Below are positions 9,723-19,476 of a stretch of 57,626 nucleotides of DNA, one piece after another. The translations under genes were made by a program, and so were the position numbers. Below the pieces are notes generated by a model. That model did not search any database, was not told where the DNA came from, and was given only the letters and a program-made list of their open reading frames with translations. This stretch comes from an uncultured Pelagibacteraceae bacterium (GTDB lineage Bacteria; Pseudomonadota; Alphaproteobacteria; Pelagibacterales; Pelagibacteraceae): the NCBI GenBank assembly GCA_902537905.1, contig CACBDD010000003.1, positions 1-57,626 of the forward strand, given 5' to 3'. Every line of letters begins with the position of its first letter. The stretch's first letter is position 1.

Positions 9723-10723
9723 AACCATTTAGGAATTGGTAAACCTTTTTCCTCTAAGAACTTTTTATTAAACATTTTAGTTGCGTATTTATCACTTCTG
9801 TCACAAAGAATGGTCACGATGGTTTTTCTAGGTCCTAATTCTTTTCCCATTCTAATAGCTCCTGCAATATTTATTCCACAACTAGTTCCTAAACTTAATC
9901 CTTCATTTTGAATAAGATCATAAAGAATAGGTAGAGCTTCATGATCATCAATAGAGTAGGCATCATCAATTTTAGCTTCACCAAAGTTAGCTGTTACTCT
10001 ACTTGATCCAATTCCTTCAGTAATTGAACCACCTTCTGACTTAAGTTCACCATTCTTGATATAGTTATAGAGAGCTGATCCTTTTGGATCTGATAAATAA
10101 ATTTTTATATCTTTGTTCTTTTCTTTAAGAGCATTACTTACACCAGAAATAGTTCCTCCAGTTCCAGAAGAGCAGACAAAACCATCTATTTTACCTTCAG
10201 TTTGTTCCCAAATTTCTTGTCCTGTCCCTTCATAATGACCTTTAGCATTTGCTGTATTATCAAACTGGTTAGCCCAAATTACACCGTTATTATTTGTTGG
10301 TCTTAACTCATCCGCCAGTCTTGCGGCAACTTTTACAAAATTGTTGTCATCTTTATAAGGCTTAGGTGGAACTAGTCTTAGTTCAGCTCCAAGATTTCTA
10401 AGTAAATCTTTTTTCTCCTGAGTTTGATTGTCATTCATTACAATAATTGTTTTATAACCCAAAGAATTCCCCAATAGACCTAAACCAATTCCAGTATTGC
10501 CAGCAGTACCTTCAACAACTGTTCCACCTTTAGTAATTAGTTTTTTGTCTTGTGCATCTTTAATTAATGCAAGAGCAGCTCTATCTTTTACTGATCCGCC
10601 TGGATTTAAAAATTCTGCTTTTCCATAAATATTACATCCAGTAATTTCAGAGGCAGCTCTTAATTTAATTAATGGAGTGTTTCCTATTCCTGAAATAAAG
10701 TCGTTTTGAGTATTATTCATCAT
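9719..10723 (-). CDS. cysK: Cysteine synthase (O-acetylserine sulfhydrylase)
   Basis: [54 protein letters not shown] motifs. ORF track extends to 10771, but the homology start is the MMNN codon at 10723, overlapping the cysE 3' end. Confidence 0.92.
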   Translation of the reverse strand: MMNNTQNDFISGIGNTPLIKLRAASEITGCNIYGKAEFLNPGGSVKDRAALALIKDAQDKKLITKGGTVVEGTAGNTGIGLGLLGNSLGYKTIIVMNDNQTQEKKDLLRNLGAELRLVPPKPYKDDNNFVKVAARLADELRPTNNNGVIWANQFDNTANAKGHYEGTGQEIWEQTEGKIDGFVCSSGTGGTISGVSNALKEKNKDIKIYLSDPKGSALYNYIKNGELKSEGGSITEGIGSSRVTANFGEAKIDDAYSIDDHEALPILYDLIQNEGLSLGTSCGINIAGAIRMGKELGPRKTIVTILCDRSDKYATKMFNKKFLEEKGLPIPKWF

Positions 10724-11297
10724 CTGATTTTTTATCACTATCAGGAGTAATACCATAAGGTTTAAATTCACTATCAGCTATACCAACACTTCTTGCTGGA
10801 ATTCCAACCATCACAGAATTTTCAGGAACATCTTTCGTTATAACTGCATTTGCACCAATTCTTGCGCCTCTACCAACAACTACTGGACCTAAAACTTGTG
10901 CACCAGATCCGATAACAACATCTTCTTTTATAGTAGGATGTCTTTTTATATTACGTTGATCATTGGAATTTATACTTGGAGCAATTCCACCTAATGTAAC
11001 CATATGATAAATAGTTACGTTATCACCAATTTCAGATGTTTCTCCAATTACTACTCCCATACCGTGATCAATAAATAAATTTTTTCCAATTTTTGCGTTT
11101 GGATGTATTTCGATACCTGTCAAGAATCTTGAAAACTGAGAAATGATTCTCGCAATCAAATGAAATTTTGCTGTACTAAAAAAATTAGCTATTCTGTGAA
11201 AGAATACCGCTTTAACACCTGGATAAGTTAAAATTAGACTTAGTTTAGATTTAGCAGCAGGATCTCTATCAATTATTGATTGTAAAAAATCACTCAT
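10713..11297 (-). CDS. cysE: Serine O-acetyltransferase
   Basis: Left-handed beta-helix hexapeptides: [44 protein letters not shown]; adjacent to cysK. Confidence 0.93.
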   Translation of the reverse strand: MSDFLQSIIDRDPAAKSKLSLILTYPGVKAVFFHRIANFFSTAKFHLIARIISQFSRFLTGIEIHPNAKIGKNLFIDHGMGVVIGETSEIGDNVTIYHMVTLGGIAPSINSNDQRNIKRHPTIKEDVVIGSGAQVLGPVVVGRGARIGANAVITKDVPENSVMVGIPARSVGIADSEFKPYGITPDSDKKSDDE

Positions 11298-11379
11298 ATT
11301 TCTTTAAATTCGTTGCGGTTGATAAAAAAAATTACATGCCTTATATAGTAATAAAATACGCAATTTAAAGAGGGTTGAA

Positions 11380-11790
11380 ATGTATAAGAATACAAATTGT
11401 TTCCATTTAGCTATACCTTGTGGAGATTTAGAGATAGCCAAGAAGTTTTATAGTGAGACCTTAGGATGCAGGTTAGATAATTCTGCACAGGAATGGGCTG
11501 ATGTTGATTTTTGGGGTAATGAATTAACACTTCATAAAAGTGACCATAAACTTGATAACGAAAGACATGATGTGGATATGGGCAATGTGTCAGTTCCTCA
11601 TTTTGGGGTTCATTTATCTAGAAAAGATTTTGATGCACTAAAACAAAGATTAAAAGATAGTGGTACAAAGTATTATGACGAACCTTATTTGAGATTTAAA
11701 GGTACAAAATACGAGCAAGAAACTTTTTTTGTAAAAGATCCTAACGAAAATATTTTAGAAATAAAAACACTTACATCGAACCCAGACTAG
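11380..11790 (+). CDS. VOC/glyoxalase family protein
   Basis: FHLAIPCGDLEIAKKFYSETLGCRL ... FFVKDPNENILEIK. Confidence 0.88.
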   Translation: MYKNTNCFHLAIPCGDLEIAKKFYSETLGCRLDNSAQEWADVDFWGNELTLHKSDHKLDNERHDVDMGNVSVPHFGVHLSRKDFDALKQRLKDSGTKYYDEPYLRFKGTKYEQETFFVKDPNENILEIKTLTSNPD

Positions 11791-11899
11791 TTCTTTATAA
11801 TTGTTCTAATCTGTGTTGCATTTATTGTATATCTATTTTCTTTGACTCCTGTTCTTAATTCAAGTTAGAATTTATTTTTTAAATAATTAAGGAGAAATA

Positions 11900-12862
11900 A
11901 TGAAAATAATTAAATCTACACTTGTAGCTGGATTAATTTCTATTTTATCAATTTTCTCTGCAAATGCAGAAAAAGTTAAAATTGGAGATCCAGGTTGGAC
12001 AGGTGCAACTGCAATTGCAAATTTACTTGCTGCAGTAGTTATAGATAAAATGGGTGGTGAAGCAGAACTTGTTCCTGGAAACAATACTGCAATTTATGCG
12101 GCGATTGACAGAGGAAAAGGTGAGATTGATGTTCACCCTGATATTTGGTTACCAAACCAAGAAGCTTACACTAATGATTTAGTTCCAAAAGGAACTTTAA
12201 AATTAAGTAGTAAACCATATGAAGGAAACCAAGGTTACTGTGTTTCTCAGCAGTTTGCTAAAAAAATGAATATTACAGCTATTGAAGACTTAGCTAGACC
12301 AGAAGTTGTTAAAGCAATGGACAGTGATGGAAATGGTAAAGGTGAGTTTTGGATTGGTGCTGATGGTTGGGCTTCTGCAAATGTAAACCAAGTTAAATTA
12401 AGAGACTATGGTTTATATGATGCTGGTATCGAAGCAGTAAGAGCTGCAGAAGCAGTTAAAAATGCAAGAGTACTAGACTCAATCAAAAAAGGTGAAGGTT
12501 ATGCATTCTATTGTTACAAACCTCATGCAATTTGGGGAATGGCCGACGTAGTGATGTTAACTGAACCAAAATATGATCCTGCAAAATATAAAATGATTCA
12601 ACCTAAAGCAGATGCTGACTGGTATAAAAAATCTTATGTTGCATCAAAAGATGCTCTTAAGCAAATCCAAATCGGTTGGGCTACTTCTTTAGAGAGTCAA
12701 TCACCAGCGATTGTAGAATTCTTCAAGAATTTTCAATTAACAGCTGATGATGTTTCTGCAATGGCTTATGCAGTTTCAGTTGAGAAAAAAGATCCAGCTG
12801 ACGTTGCAAGAGCTTGGATGGAAGCAAATAAATCAACTGTAGACGGTTGGTTAGGACTATAA
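11900..12862 (+). CDS. Glycine betaine/proline-type ABC transporter substrate-binding protein (OpuAC/ProX)
   Basis: Signal peptide; KIGDPGWTGATAIANLLAAVV...GEIDVHPDIWLPNQ; followed by ProV and ProW homologs. Confidence 0.9.
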   Translation: MKIIKSTLVAGLISILSIFSANAEKVKIGDPGWTGATAIANLLAAVVIDKMGGEAELVPGNNTAIYAAIDRGKGEIDVHPDIWLPNQEAYTNDLVPKGTLKLSSKPYEGNQGYCVSQQFAKKMNITAIEDLARPEVVKAMDSDGNGKGEFWIGADGWASANVNQVKLRDYGLYDAGIEAVRAAEAVKNARVLDSIKKGEGYAFYCYKPHAIWGMADVVMLTEPKYDPAKYKMIQPKADADWYKKSYVASKDALKQIQIGWATSLESQSPAIVEFFKNFQLTADDVSAMAYAVSVEKKDPADVARAWMEANKSTVDGWLGL

Positions 12863-12875
12863 TCTAAATCAAAAT

Positions 12876-12915
12876 ATATACTCGGCAATTTAATATTGCC
12901 GAGTATATTTTCCTA
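12876..12915 (+). terminator. Strong intercistronic hairpin after the OpuAC/ProX gene
   Basis: 14-bp perfect stem ATATACTCGGCAAT / ATTGCCGAGTATAT with 5-nt loop TTAAT followed by TTTTCC. Confidence 0.8.
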
Positions 12916-12930
12916 TAATAAAAGACAAAA

Positions 12931-13992
12931 ATGGATTCATCGAGTTCAGCAATACAAATTCAAAATGTTTGGAAAGTATTTGGAAATACTTCTAAAGAAG
13001 CATTAGATGCAATCCAAAATAAAAAAATTTCAAAAACAGAAGCATTAGAAAATTACAACTCAGTTATTGGAGTTTCAGATGTTTCTTTTGACGTTAAACA
13101 AGGTGAAATATTTTGCGTTATGGGGCTTTCTGGAAGTGGAAAGTCTACATTAGTAAGACATATTAATAGACTTTTGGAGCCAACATCAGGAAAAATTTTA
13201 ATTAATGGTCAAGATGTAATGGGCTTAGACAGAGAAAACCTTCAAGAATTAAGAAATAAAAAAATAGGAATGGTTTTTCAAAACTTTGCGCTTATGCCTC
13301 ACAGATCAGTTGTTGATAATATTGCAATGCCGCTTGAGATAAGAGGTGTAAGTAAAAATGATAGATTGGATGCTGCAAATAAAATTTTAGAAATTGTAGA
13401 ATTACAAGGTTGGGGTAATAAGTTTGCCCATGAATTATCTGGAGGAATGCAACAAAGGGTAGGTCTTGCTAGAGCACTAGCAGCTGATCCTGAATTTCTT
13501 TTAATGGACGAACCATTTAGCGCATTAGATCCTTTGATTAGAAGACAGCTTCAGGCTGAGTTCATTAAACTTTCTAAACAAATGAAAAAAACTACAGTAT
13601 TTATTACTCATGATTTAGATGAGGCAGTAAGAGTAGGACACAGAATTGCAATCATGAGAGATGGAAAAGTTATTCAAATAGGTACACCTGAAGAAATAGT
13701 TGTAAGTCCTGCAGATGAATATGTTGCTGACTTTGTAAAAGGAATTTCAAGACTAAAAGTTGTTCAAGCCAAAACAATCATGCAATCCATAGAAAATTAT
13801 GAAAGTGCTAACGGAAAACTAGATGGAAATAATCAAAGTGTGGGAGAAAATGAATTGTTAAGTAAGTTAATTGAATTATCAAAATCTAGCGAAGGACCAT
13901 TAGTTGTCAAAGATAATAATCAAAATAATGTTGGTGTGTTAACGCAATCAGATCTTTTAAAAGCGGTTATAGAGGGTGGAGATGGAGAATAA
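12931..13992 (+). CDS. proV: Glycine betaine/proline ABC transporter ATPase (ProV/OpuAA)
   Basis: Walker A GLSGSGKST, LSGGMQQRVGLARAL, ITHDLDEAVRVGHRIAIM, C-terminal CBS-like region. Confidence 0.93.
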   Translation: MDSSSSAIQIQNVWKVFGNTSKEALDAIQNKKISKTEALENYNSVIGVSDVSFDVKQGEIFCVMGLSGSGKSTLVRHINRLLEPTSGKILINGQDVMGLDRENLQELRNKKIGMVFQNFALMPHRSVVDNIAMPLEIRGVSKNDRLDAANKILEIVELQGWGNKFAHELSGGMQQRVGLARALAADPEFLLMDEPFSALDPLIRRQLQAEFIKLSKQMKKTTVFITHDLDEAVRVGHRIAIMRDGKVIQIGTPEEIVVSPADEYVADFVKGISRLKVVQAKTIMQSIENYESANGKLDGNNQSVGENELLSKLIELSKSSEGPLVVKDNNQNNVGVLTQSDLLKAVIEGGDGE

Positions 13993-15487
13993 ACAAATAC
14001 ATAATCCAACTAGATCAGAATTAATTACAGATTTTGTAAAATCTAATCCTGAATATTATATTAAAGAATTTCAAAAAATTGGAAGTAAACCTTCTTTTTC
14101 ATTTTCATTTAATTTGTATGCTGGAATTCTAGGACCAATTTGGTTTGGAATGAGAAATATTTGGAATTGGGCTTTAGCTTTTTTGATTATTGAAACTTTT
14201 TCTGTTGTTCAAATTATTAGAGGTCTATTTGGTAATATTACTAAAGAAGCTGTAGAAAAAATAAAACAGGTTGAGTCAACAATAGCTTTTAGAAACAAAC
14301 AGTTAGAGGCAGCCATAACAAATAATCCAGACAAAGTTGATGTTTATAAAAGAAATATCAAATCGTTAGAGGATGCAATGCAAGGTTACATAGATGAAGT
14401 AGCAAGAATCGAAGCATCAGCTATTTGGATCACGATTTTTGGTATTGGATTGTTAATTGCCGTTAAAATTGTTCAAGGAATATTAGCTAATTCTGTTTTA
14501 GAAAAAAGATATTCAGAATGGTTATCAGACAAAACTTTAAGACCTGGAATGCAAGTTAAGAACTTTGTTTCAAGCACAGTATTTGCTTTAGTTATTATGT
14601 TTTTTTCTGTAGTACATTATAGTTTTCCTGGTGTAATTACATTAATGGATGACTTCCCAACTCATCCAGATATAAGGTTAACATCAATAAAATGGGTGGA
14701 AACGATCTTTGATTATGCAGTATTAAAAGGAGATGCGTTATTTACAGCAATCACTATTGGTATTAGATCAGTACTAGATTTCTTAGAGTTACTATTTGTT
14801 AAAACTCCATGGATAGTAATTATTACAACTATTGTAACCTTAACTGGATTAGCAGCAGGACCTAGAGCTGCAATTTATTCAGCAGGATTTTTATGCTACA
14901 TGGGATTTTTAGGTTTCTGGGTTAAAGCTATGACAACATTAGCTCTTTTAGGAACGGCAGCGGTATTAAGTATTGTAATTGGTATTCCACTTGGAATTTT
15001 TTGTGCAAGGCGTCAAAGATTTTATTCAATGATTAGACCGATTATGGATTTCATGCAAACAATGCCTGCTTTTGTATTCATGATTCCTGTTATAGCATTT
15101 TTTGGAACTGGAAAAGTTGCTGCAGTTATTATTACAATGATATTTGGTGGAACACCTGTAGTTAGATTAACTGTTCTTGGTTTAAGAGGAGTGCCTGAAA
15201 CAATTAGAGAAGCTGCAATAGCTTATGGTGCATCCAAATGGTATTTGCTTAGAAAAGTAGATTTACCATTAGCAACTCCATCCATTTTAGCGGGTGTTAA
15301 CCAAACAGTAATGTTAAGTTTAGCAATGGTTGTTGTTGCTTCATTAATTGGAGCCAAAGGTTTAGGTCAAGATGTACTTGAAGCACTTCAATACGCTAAC
15401 GTAGGACAAGGTATTTTAGCAGGTGTTGCCATATTATTTGTTGCTCTTATTCTTGATAGAGTTGTTCAGGGTAGAAAAAGAGTTTAA
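13976..15487 (+). CDS. proW: Glycine betaine/proline ABC transporter permease (ProW/OpuAB) with N-terminal extension
   Basis: C-terminal GLGQDVLEALQYANVGQGILAGVAILFVALILDR typical of ProW; about 200-aa extra N-terminal region with TM and a Glu/Lys-rich coiled-coil-like stretch. Confidence 0.9.
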   Translation: MEMENKQIHNPTRSELITDFVKSNPEYYIKEFQKIGSKPSFSFSFNLYAGILGPIWFGMRNIWNWALAFLIIETFSVVQIIRGLFGNITKEAVEKIKQVESTIAFRNKQLEAAITNNPDKVDVYKRNIKSLEDAMQGYIDEVARIEASAIWITIFGIGLLIAVKIVQGILANSVLEKRYSEWLSDKTLRPGMQVKNFVSSTVFALVIMFFSVVHYSFPGVITLMDDFPTHPDIRLTSIKWVETIFDYAVLKGDALFTAITIGIRSVLDFLELLFVKTPWIVIITTIVTLTGLAAGPRAAIYSAGFLCYMGFLGFWVKAMTTLALLGTAAVLSIVIGIPLGIFCARRQRFYSMIRPIMDFMQTMPAFVFMIPVIAFFGTGKVAAVIITMIFGGTPVVRLTVLGLRGVPETIREAAIAYGASKWYLLRKVDLPLATPSILAGVNQTVMLSLAMVVVASLIGAKGLGQDVLEALQYANVGQGILAGVAILFVALILDRVVQGRKRV

Positions 15488-15496
15488 GAAAAATCA

Positions 15497-16114
15497 ATGG
15501 AATACGCACTGTTAGGTTTTTTTACTGGCCTAAGTTTAATTTTAGCGATTGGTGCTCAAAATGTTTTTGTAATTGAACAAGGTTTAAAAAAACAGTATGT
15601 ATTTTTAGTTTGTTTAGTTTGTTCTGTTTCTGATTTAATATTAATTTTTGTTGGAATTTTTTTATTTCATTTTTTTAATCAATTTTTTAACCCAATAGTA
15701 GAATTTATTCTTAACTTTCTTTTAGTGGTATTTTTAATTCATTTTGTTTATTCTAAAATTAAAGCTCATTACAAAGAGGTTAGTTTTCAAAGTAGTATTA
15801 GCCCAATATCTAAGTTAAATATTTTCTTAAAAACATTAGGGTTCACGTATTTAAATCCACATGTTTACTCTGACACAGTTTTTATACTTGGAAACTTTTC
15901 TAAGAATTACCTATTAAATCAAAAAGTTGCTTTTGGAATAGGGGCATCTTTAGCCTCTTTTTTATTTTTTTTTACTCTAGGATATTTATCAAATTATCTA
16001 TCTAAGTATGCTAATGATAAAAAAATTTGGCAGATAATAAATATTTTTATAATTGCTTTTATGAGTTTTTTAGTTTTGTTTATTCTAAAGGAAATGATAA
16101 TTAAGCTTTTATGA
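15497..16114 (+). CDS. LysE/ArgO family amino-acid exporter
   Basis: GFFTGLSLILAIGAQNVFVIEQGLKKQYVF...FLKTLGFTYLNPHVYSDTV. Confidence 0.9.
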   Translation: MEYALLGFFTGLSLILAIGAQNVFVIEQGLKKQYVFLVCLVCSVSDLILIFVGIFLFHFFNQFFNPIVEFILNFLLVVFLIHFVYSKIKAHYKEVSFQSSISPISKLNIFLKTLGFTYLNPHVYSDTVFILGNFSKNYLLNQKVAFGIGASLASFLFFFTLGYLSNYLSKYANDKKIWQIINIFIIAFMSFLVLFILKEMIIKLL

Positions 16115-16866
16115 GTAATATTTTTGTAGATGATAAAGGTGAAGGTTTTCCATTTGTTTTAGTGCATGGGTATTTAGGCTCCTCAGATATGTGGTGCTTT
16201 CAAAAAGATTATTTTTCTAAAAATCATAGAGTTATTGCTCCAGCACTTCCTGGTTTTGGTGAAAGTTATAATGCTCAATCATTAAATTCTATTAATGCGA
16301 TGGCAAAAATAATAATTGAAATACTAGATGAAAAAAACATCGAAAAATTTAATTTAATTGGACATTCAATGGGTGGAATGATTGTTCAAGAAATCACAAA
16401 AATTGTTGGTGATAGAGTTAACAAATTAATCTGTTTTGCAACAGGATCTATAGGAGATATCCCTGGTAGATTTGAAACTATGGATGAAACAAGAGAAAAA
16501 CTTAAAAAAGAAGGTGCAGAGGCATCATTTGCAAGAGTTCCTCCTAAATGGTTTGTAAAGGGAGATAAGGATAAAAATTATTTTTTGTGTGCCAATGCAG
16601 TTAAAAATGTTTCATTAGAAACTGCTGATAATGCTCTAATAGCAATGAAAAATTGGAGGGGTATAGAAAATTTAAAAAACATTAAAAATGAAACCTTAAT
16701 TATATGGGGTGATAAAGATATCTCTTATAATTTTGAACAAGTGGATACGTTAAATAAAAATATTGAGAATAGTCGTCTAGAAATATTTAAAAATTGTAGT
16801 CATAATGTTCACTTAGAAGAACCAGATAGATTTAATAATTTAGTAAATGATTTTATTTCAGAATAA
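16111..16866 (+). CDS. Alpha/beta hydrolase
   Basis: LVHGYLGSSDMW, GHSMGGMI nucleophile elbow, catalytic His in NCSHNVHLEEP. Confidence 0.9.
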   Translation: MSNIFVDDKGEGFPFVLVHGYLGSSDMWCFQKDYFSKNHRVIAPALPGFGESYNAQSLNSINAMAKIIIEILDEKNIEKFNLIGHSMGGMIVQEITKIVGDRVNKLICFATGSIGDIPGRFETMDETREKLKKEGAEASFARVPPKWFVKGDKDKNYFLCANAVKNVSLETADNALIAMKNWRGIENLKNIKNETLIIWGDKDISYNFEQVDTLNKNIENSRLEIFKNCSHNVHLEEPDRFNNLVNDFISE

Positions 16867-17518
16867 TGTTTTTATTTAATTTACTTAATTTTTTATAAGC
16901 GTTCTTAAATTTTTTATTTAGATGAAACTTTCCTGGAAAAATTATGCATTTAATTTTTGCATTAACTGCAGAATTTAAACTTTCTTGAGAATCTTCAATA
17001 GCTAAACATTCTGTAGATTTTAATTTAAGTTTTTTTAATGCAAGAAGATATATATCTGGATTTGGTTTTAAATTTTTAACTAAATTTGAATTTCCAATAA
17101 AACTAAAATTTTTTCGATTAATTGATTTTCTTAATGAGAAAAGAATAGAATTAATATTATTTTTTGAGGTAGAGGTTACAAAAGCTAATCTAATTTTTTC
17201 TTTATTACAGAGATTAATTATACTTTTAACACCTGGTCTTAATTTTAAATGATTTTTCTTCAAGTAATTATTGAACAGTTTAGTTTTTAAATCTCTTAAT
17301 TGCTTCGCATTAACTTTCGTATTTTTTTTCTTTGCGTATTCTTTTATTCTATCGCTGCCACCTGATTTGTTTAGTAGTTTGATATATTCCTCTTTAGTCC
17401 AATACCAATTCAAACCTTTATTTTTAAAAGCCTGATTAAAAGACTTTCTCTGAATTTCAGAAGTTTCAACAAGTGTTCCAATAGAACCGAATAACAAAGC
17501 TTTGTAATATTTTTTCAA
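16853..17518 (-). CDS. HAD-superfamily hydrolase (beta-phosphoglucomutase/CbbY-like)
   Basis: Homology begins LKKYYKALLFGSIGTLVET...; VTSTSKNN and CLAIEDSQESLNSAVNAK motifs. Probable TTG start at 17518 overlapping the permease TGA (TTGA); the ATG start in the ORF track (17623) lies inside the permease gene. Confidence 0.8.
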   Translation of the reverse strand: MKKYYKALLFGSIGTLVETSEIQRKSFNQAFKNKGLNWYWTKEEYIKLLNKSGGSDRIKEYAKKKNTKVNAKQLRDLKTKLFNNYLKKNHLKLRPGVKSIINLCNKEKIRLAFVTSTSKNNINSILFSLRKSINRKNFSFIGNSNLVKNLKPNPDIYLLALKKLKLKSTECLAIEDSQESLNSAVNAKIKCIIFPGKFHLNKKFKNAYKKLSKLNKNIILK

Positions 17519-18396
17519 CCTTTTACAGCCCCAGTAGTTAAACCACTGATGACTTGTCTCTGGAAGAACATTACTAGCATAAACAATGGAGCTGTTGCAG
17601 ACACTACAGCAGATACTGCCCACATTAGATTACCTTCGTGTTGGTTAGTTCCTAAATAACTTTGTATCTTTGGAACCATTGTATGATTTTCTTGATTAAG
17701 AAGCAAAGCCGTTACAGTGAAATCATTGTAAGCAAGCATTAAACTAAATAATCCAGCAGTAATAACCCCGGGCCACATGACTGGCATTATGATATGTCTA
17801 AATGCTTGAAAATATGAACATCCATCAATCAACGCACTTTCATCAAGTTCTTTTGGTATTGTTTTAAAAAATGAATATAGCAACCATAATGTAAACGGTT
17901 GATTAATAGCAACCAAAACAACAATAGTTGTTGGAAGTATTCCCCATATTTGTAATTCAAAAAAAGGAAATAGATAACCTGATACTAAAGTTATATGTGG
18001 CATAGCTCTAAAGATTAAAGCTGCCATTAAAATCCAAAATGCATATTTCTCAGTTGATCTTGAAAGAGCGTATGCTCCTAAAGTTCCTAAAAACAATGAA
18101 ATACTAACGACAAATACAGTAACGATTATGGTATTCTTTGATGCTTTCCAAAATTCTCCTTCAAACCAAGCTTCATGATAAGCATTTGTCGTAAACTTTT
18201 CACCAGTTTCAATTAAAGTATTGAAAGCTGAAATTGCATACCACCAATCTGACCTTGAAAAAAAATCTGCTCTTACTTTAAAAGATCCCCAAAAAGTCCA
18301 GATGAATGGAAAGCATGCAATTAATAACCAAGAAATAATAAATATGGTATTAAATGTTTTTAAAGTATTTGTTTTTTTATCTAACCCATAATCCAT
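17515..18396 (-). CDS. Carbohydrate ABC transporter permease (MalG-like)
   Basis: FFKTIPKELDESALIDGCSYFQAFRHIIMPVMWPGVITAGLFSLMLAYNDF (EAA motif). Confidence 0.9.
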   Translation of the reverse strand: MDYGLDKKTNTLKTFNTIFIISWLLIACFPFIWTFWGSFKVRADFFSRSDWWYAISAFNTLIETGEKFTTNAYHEAWFEGEFWKASKNTIIVTVFVVSISLFLGTLGAYALSRSTEKYAFWILMAALIFRAMPHITLVSGYLFPFFELQIWGILPTTIVVLVAINQPFTLWLLYSFFKTIPKELDESALIDGCSYFQAFRHIIMPVMWPGVITAGLFSLMLAYNDFTVTALLLNQENHTMVPKIQSYLGTNQHEGNLMWAVSAVVSATAPLFMLVMFFQRQVISGLTTGAVKG

Positions 18397-18398
18397 AC

Positions 18399-19427
18399 TT
18401 ATCTCGCAGTTTTAAATTCTTTCCATGTTCTAACCAATACAGGAGCAAGCAAAATAGCTATCCCAATGATTGTCATCATTGATGTTGCTGCAGCCGAACC
18501 AAACAAAATTACTTCTTCATTTACTAGGTTATCGTAAATTAACCATGAAAGAGACTGTGCACTACCTTCGGCACTAAAACCTATAATTGGTTCAAAAACT
18601 CTAAAATTATCCATCAATGATATTAATGCAACAAATGTTACTACTGGGTAAATATGAGGTAGCACAATATGTTTTATTCTCTGAAATCTTGAAGCACCAT
18701 CAATAATTGCAGCTTCAATAGGTTCCTGAGGTACTGTTTGAAGTGCAGCATAGAAAACTACGAATGCAAAAGGGGAGTGATGCCAAATTCCATATATTAT
18801 AATTGTTATCCACGTAAGAGTTTTAGAGGATTTTAAAGATAAATATGGATCATTCATTAAATTTTGAATGTTGGCTCCAATTATTCCTTGAGAGTCTATC
18901 ATCCAGAATAATACTAAAGATCCAACTAATGGAGTTACAATCATTGGTAAAATAGTACCAAAGATTAAAGGACCTCTAATTTTTCTTGAGATTGCGTTTA
19001 AACTCAAGGCAATAATAAAACCTAATAACAAGACATTTGGGGTTACAAATATACAATAAGTTAATGTAAATATTAGTGCCTTATAAAATGGTAGATTAGT
19101 TACTTGATCGACAAATTCACCAAAAGTTTCTGTTTCATTCCAAAATTTTTTTATTTCTTCTGTTGCTAAATGGTTTCTGTCTACATAAGTGCCAAAACCA
19201 TTGAACTTTCCAAGAGGTTTTGCTTCTCTAATTTTTGTAGTTTCTTCATTGTCTACTACAATTGAAACAGTACAACCAAATGGATCACATTTTTTAACCT
19301 CTTTAACTACTTGATCATGCTGAGCGTAAAAAGATTGAACTCCTGTAGAAATGATAGGAAGCCCAATAAATAGGACCATTGCTAATCCTGTTGGTAAAAA
19401 AAACCAAAAAAAAGTTTTATTAGGCAT
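18399..19427 (-). CDS. Carbohydrate ABC transporter permease (MalF-like) with periplasmic insertion
   Basis: LQTVPQEPIEAAIIDGASRFQRIKHIVLPHIYPVV EAA motif; about 80-aa insertion after TM1. Confidence 0.9.
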   Translation of the reverse strand: MPNKTFFWFFLPTGLAMVLFIGLPIISTGVQSFYAQHDQVVKEVKKCDPFGCTVSIVVDNEETTKIREAKPLGKFNGFGTYVDRNHLATEEIKKFWNETETFGEFVDQVTNLPFYKALIFTLTYCIFVTPNVLLLGFIIALSLNAISRKIRGPLIFGTILPMIVTPLVGSLVLFWMIDSQGIIGANIQNLMNDPYLSLKSSKTLTWITIIIYGIWHHSPFAFVVFYAALQTVPQEPIEAAIIDGASRFQRIKHIVLPHIYPVVTFVALISLMDNFRVFEPIIGFSAEGSAQSLSWLIYDNLVNEEVILFGSAAATSMMTIIGIAILLAPVLVRTWKEFKTAR

Positions 19428-19439
19428 TGAAATTTTTTG

Positions 19440-19466
19440 TTAAGTGGGGACCAAGTCCCCACTTAA
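19440..19466 (-). other. Intercistronic stem-loop between sugar SBP and permease genes
   Basis: Perfect 12-bp inverted repeat TTAAGTGGGGAC / GTCCCCACTTAA with 3-nt loop (CAA). Confidence 0.8.
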
Positions 19467-19476
19467 ATATTAGATT

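Noticed and set aside
17519-17623. N-terminal 35 aa of the ORF-track HAD protein (MGSICCSVCNSSIVYASNV...)
   Set aside because: Lies out of frame inside the MalG-like gene; HAD homology begins at the TTG near 17518.
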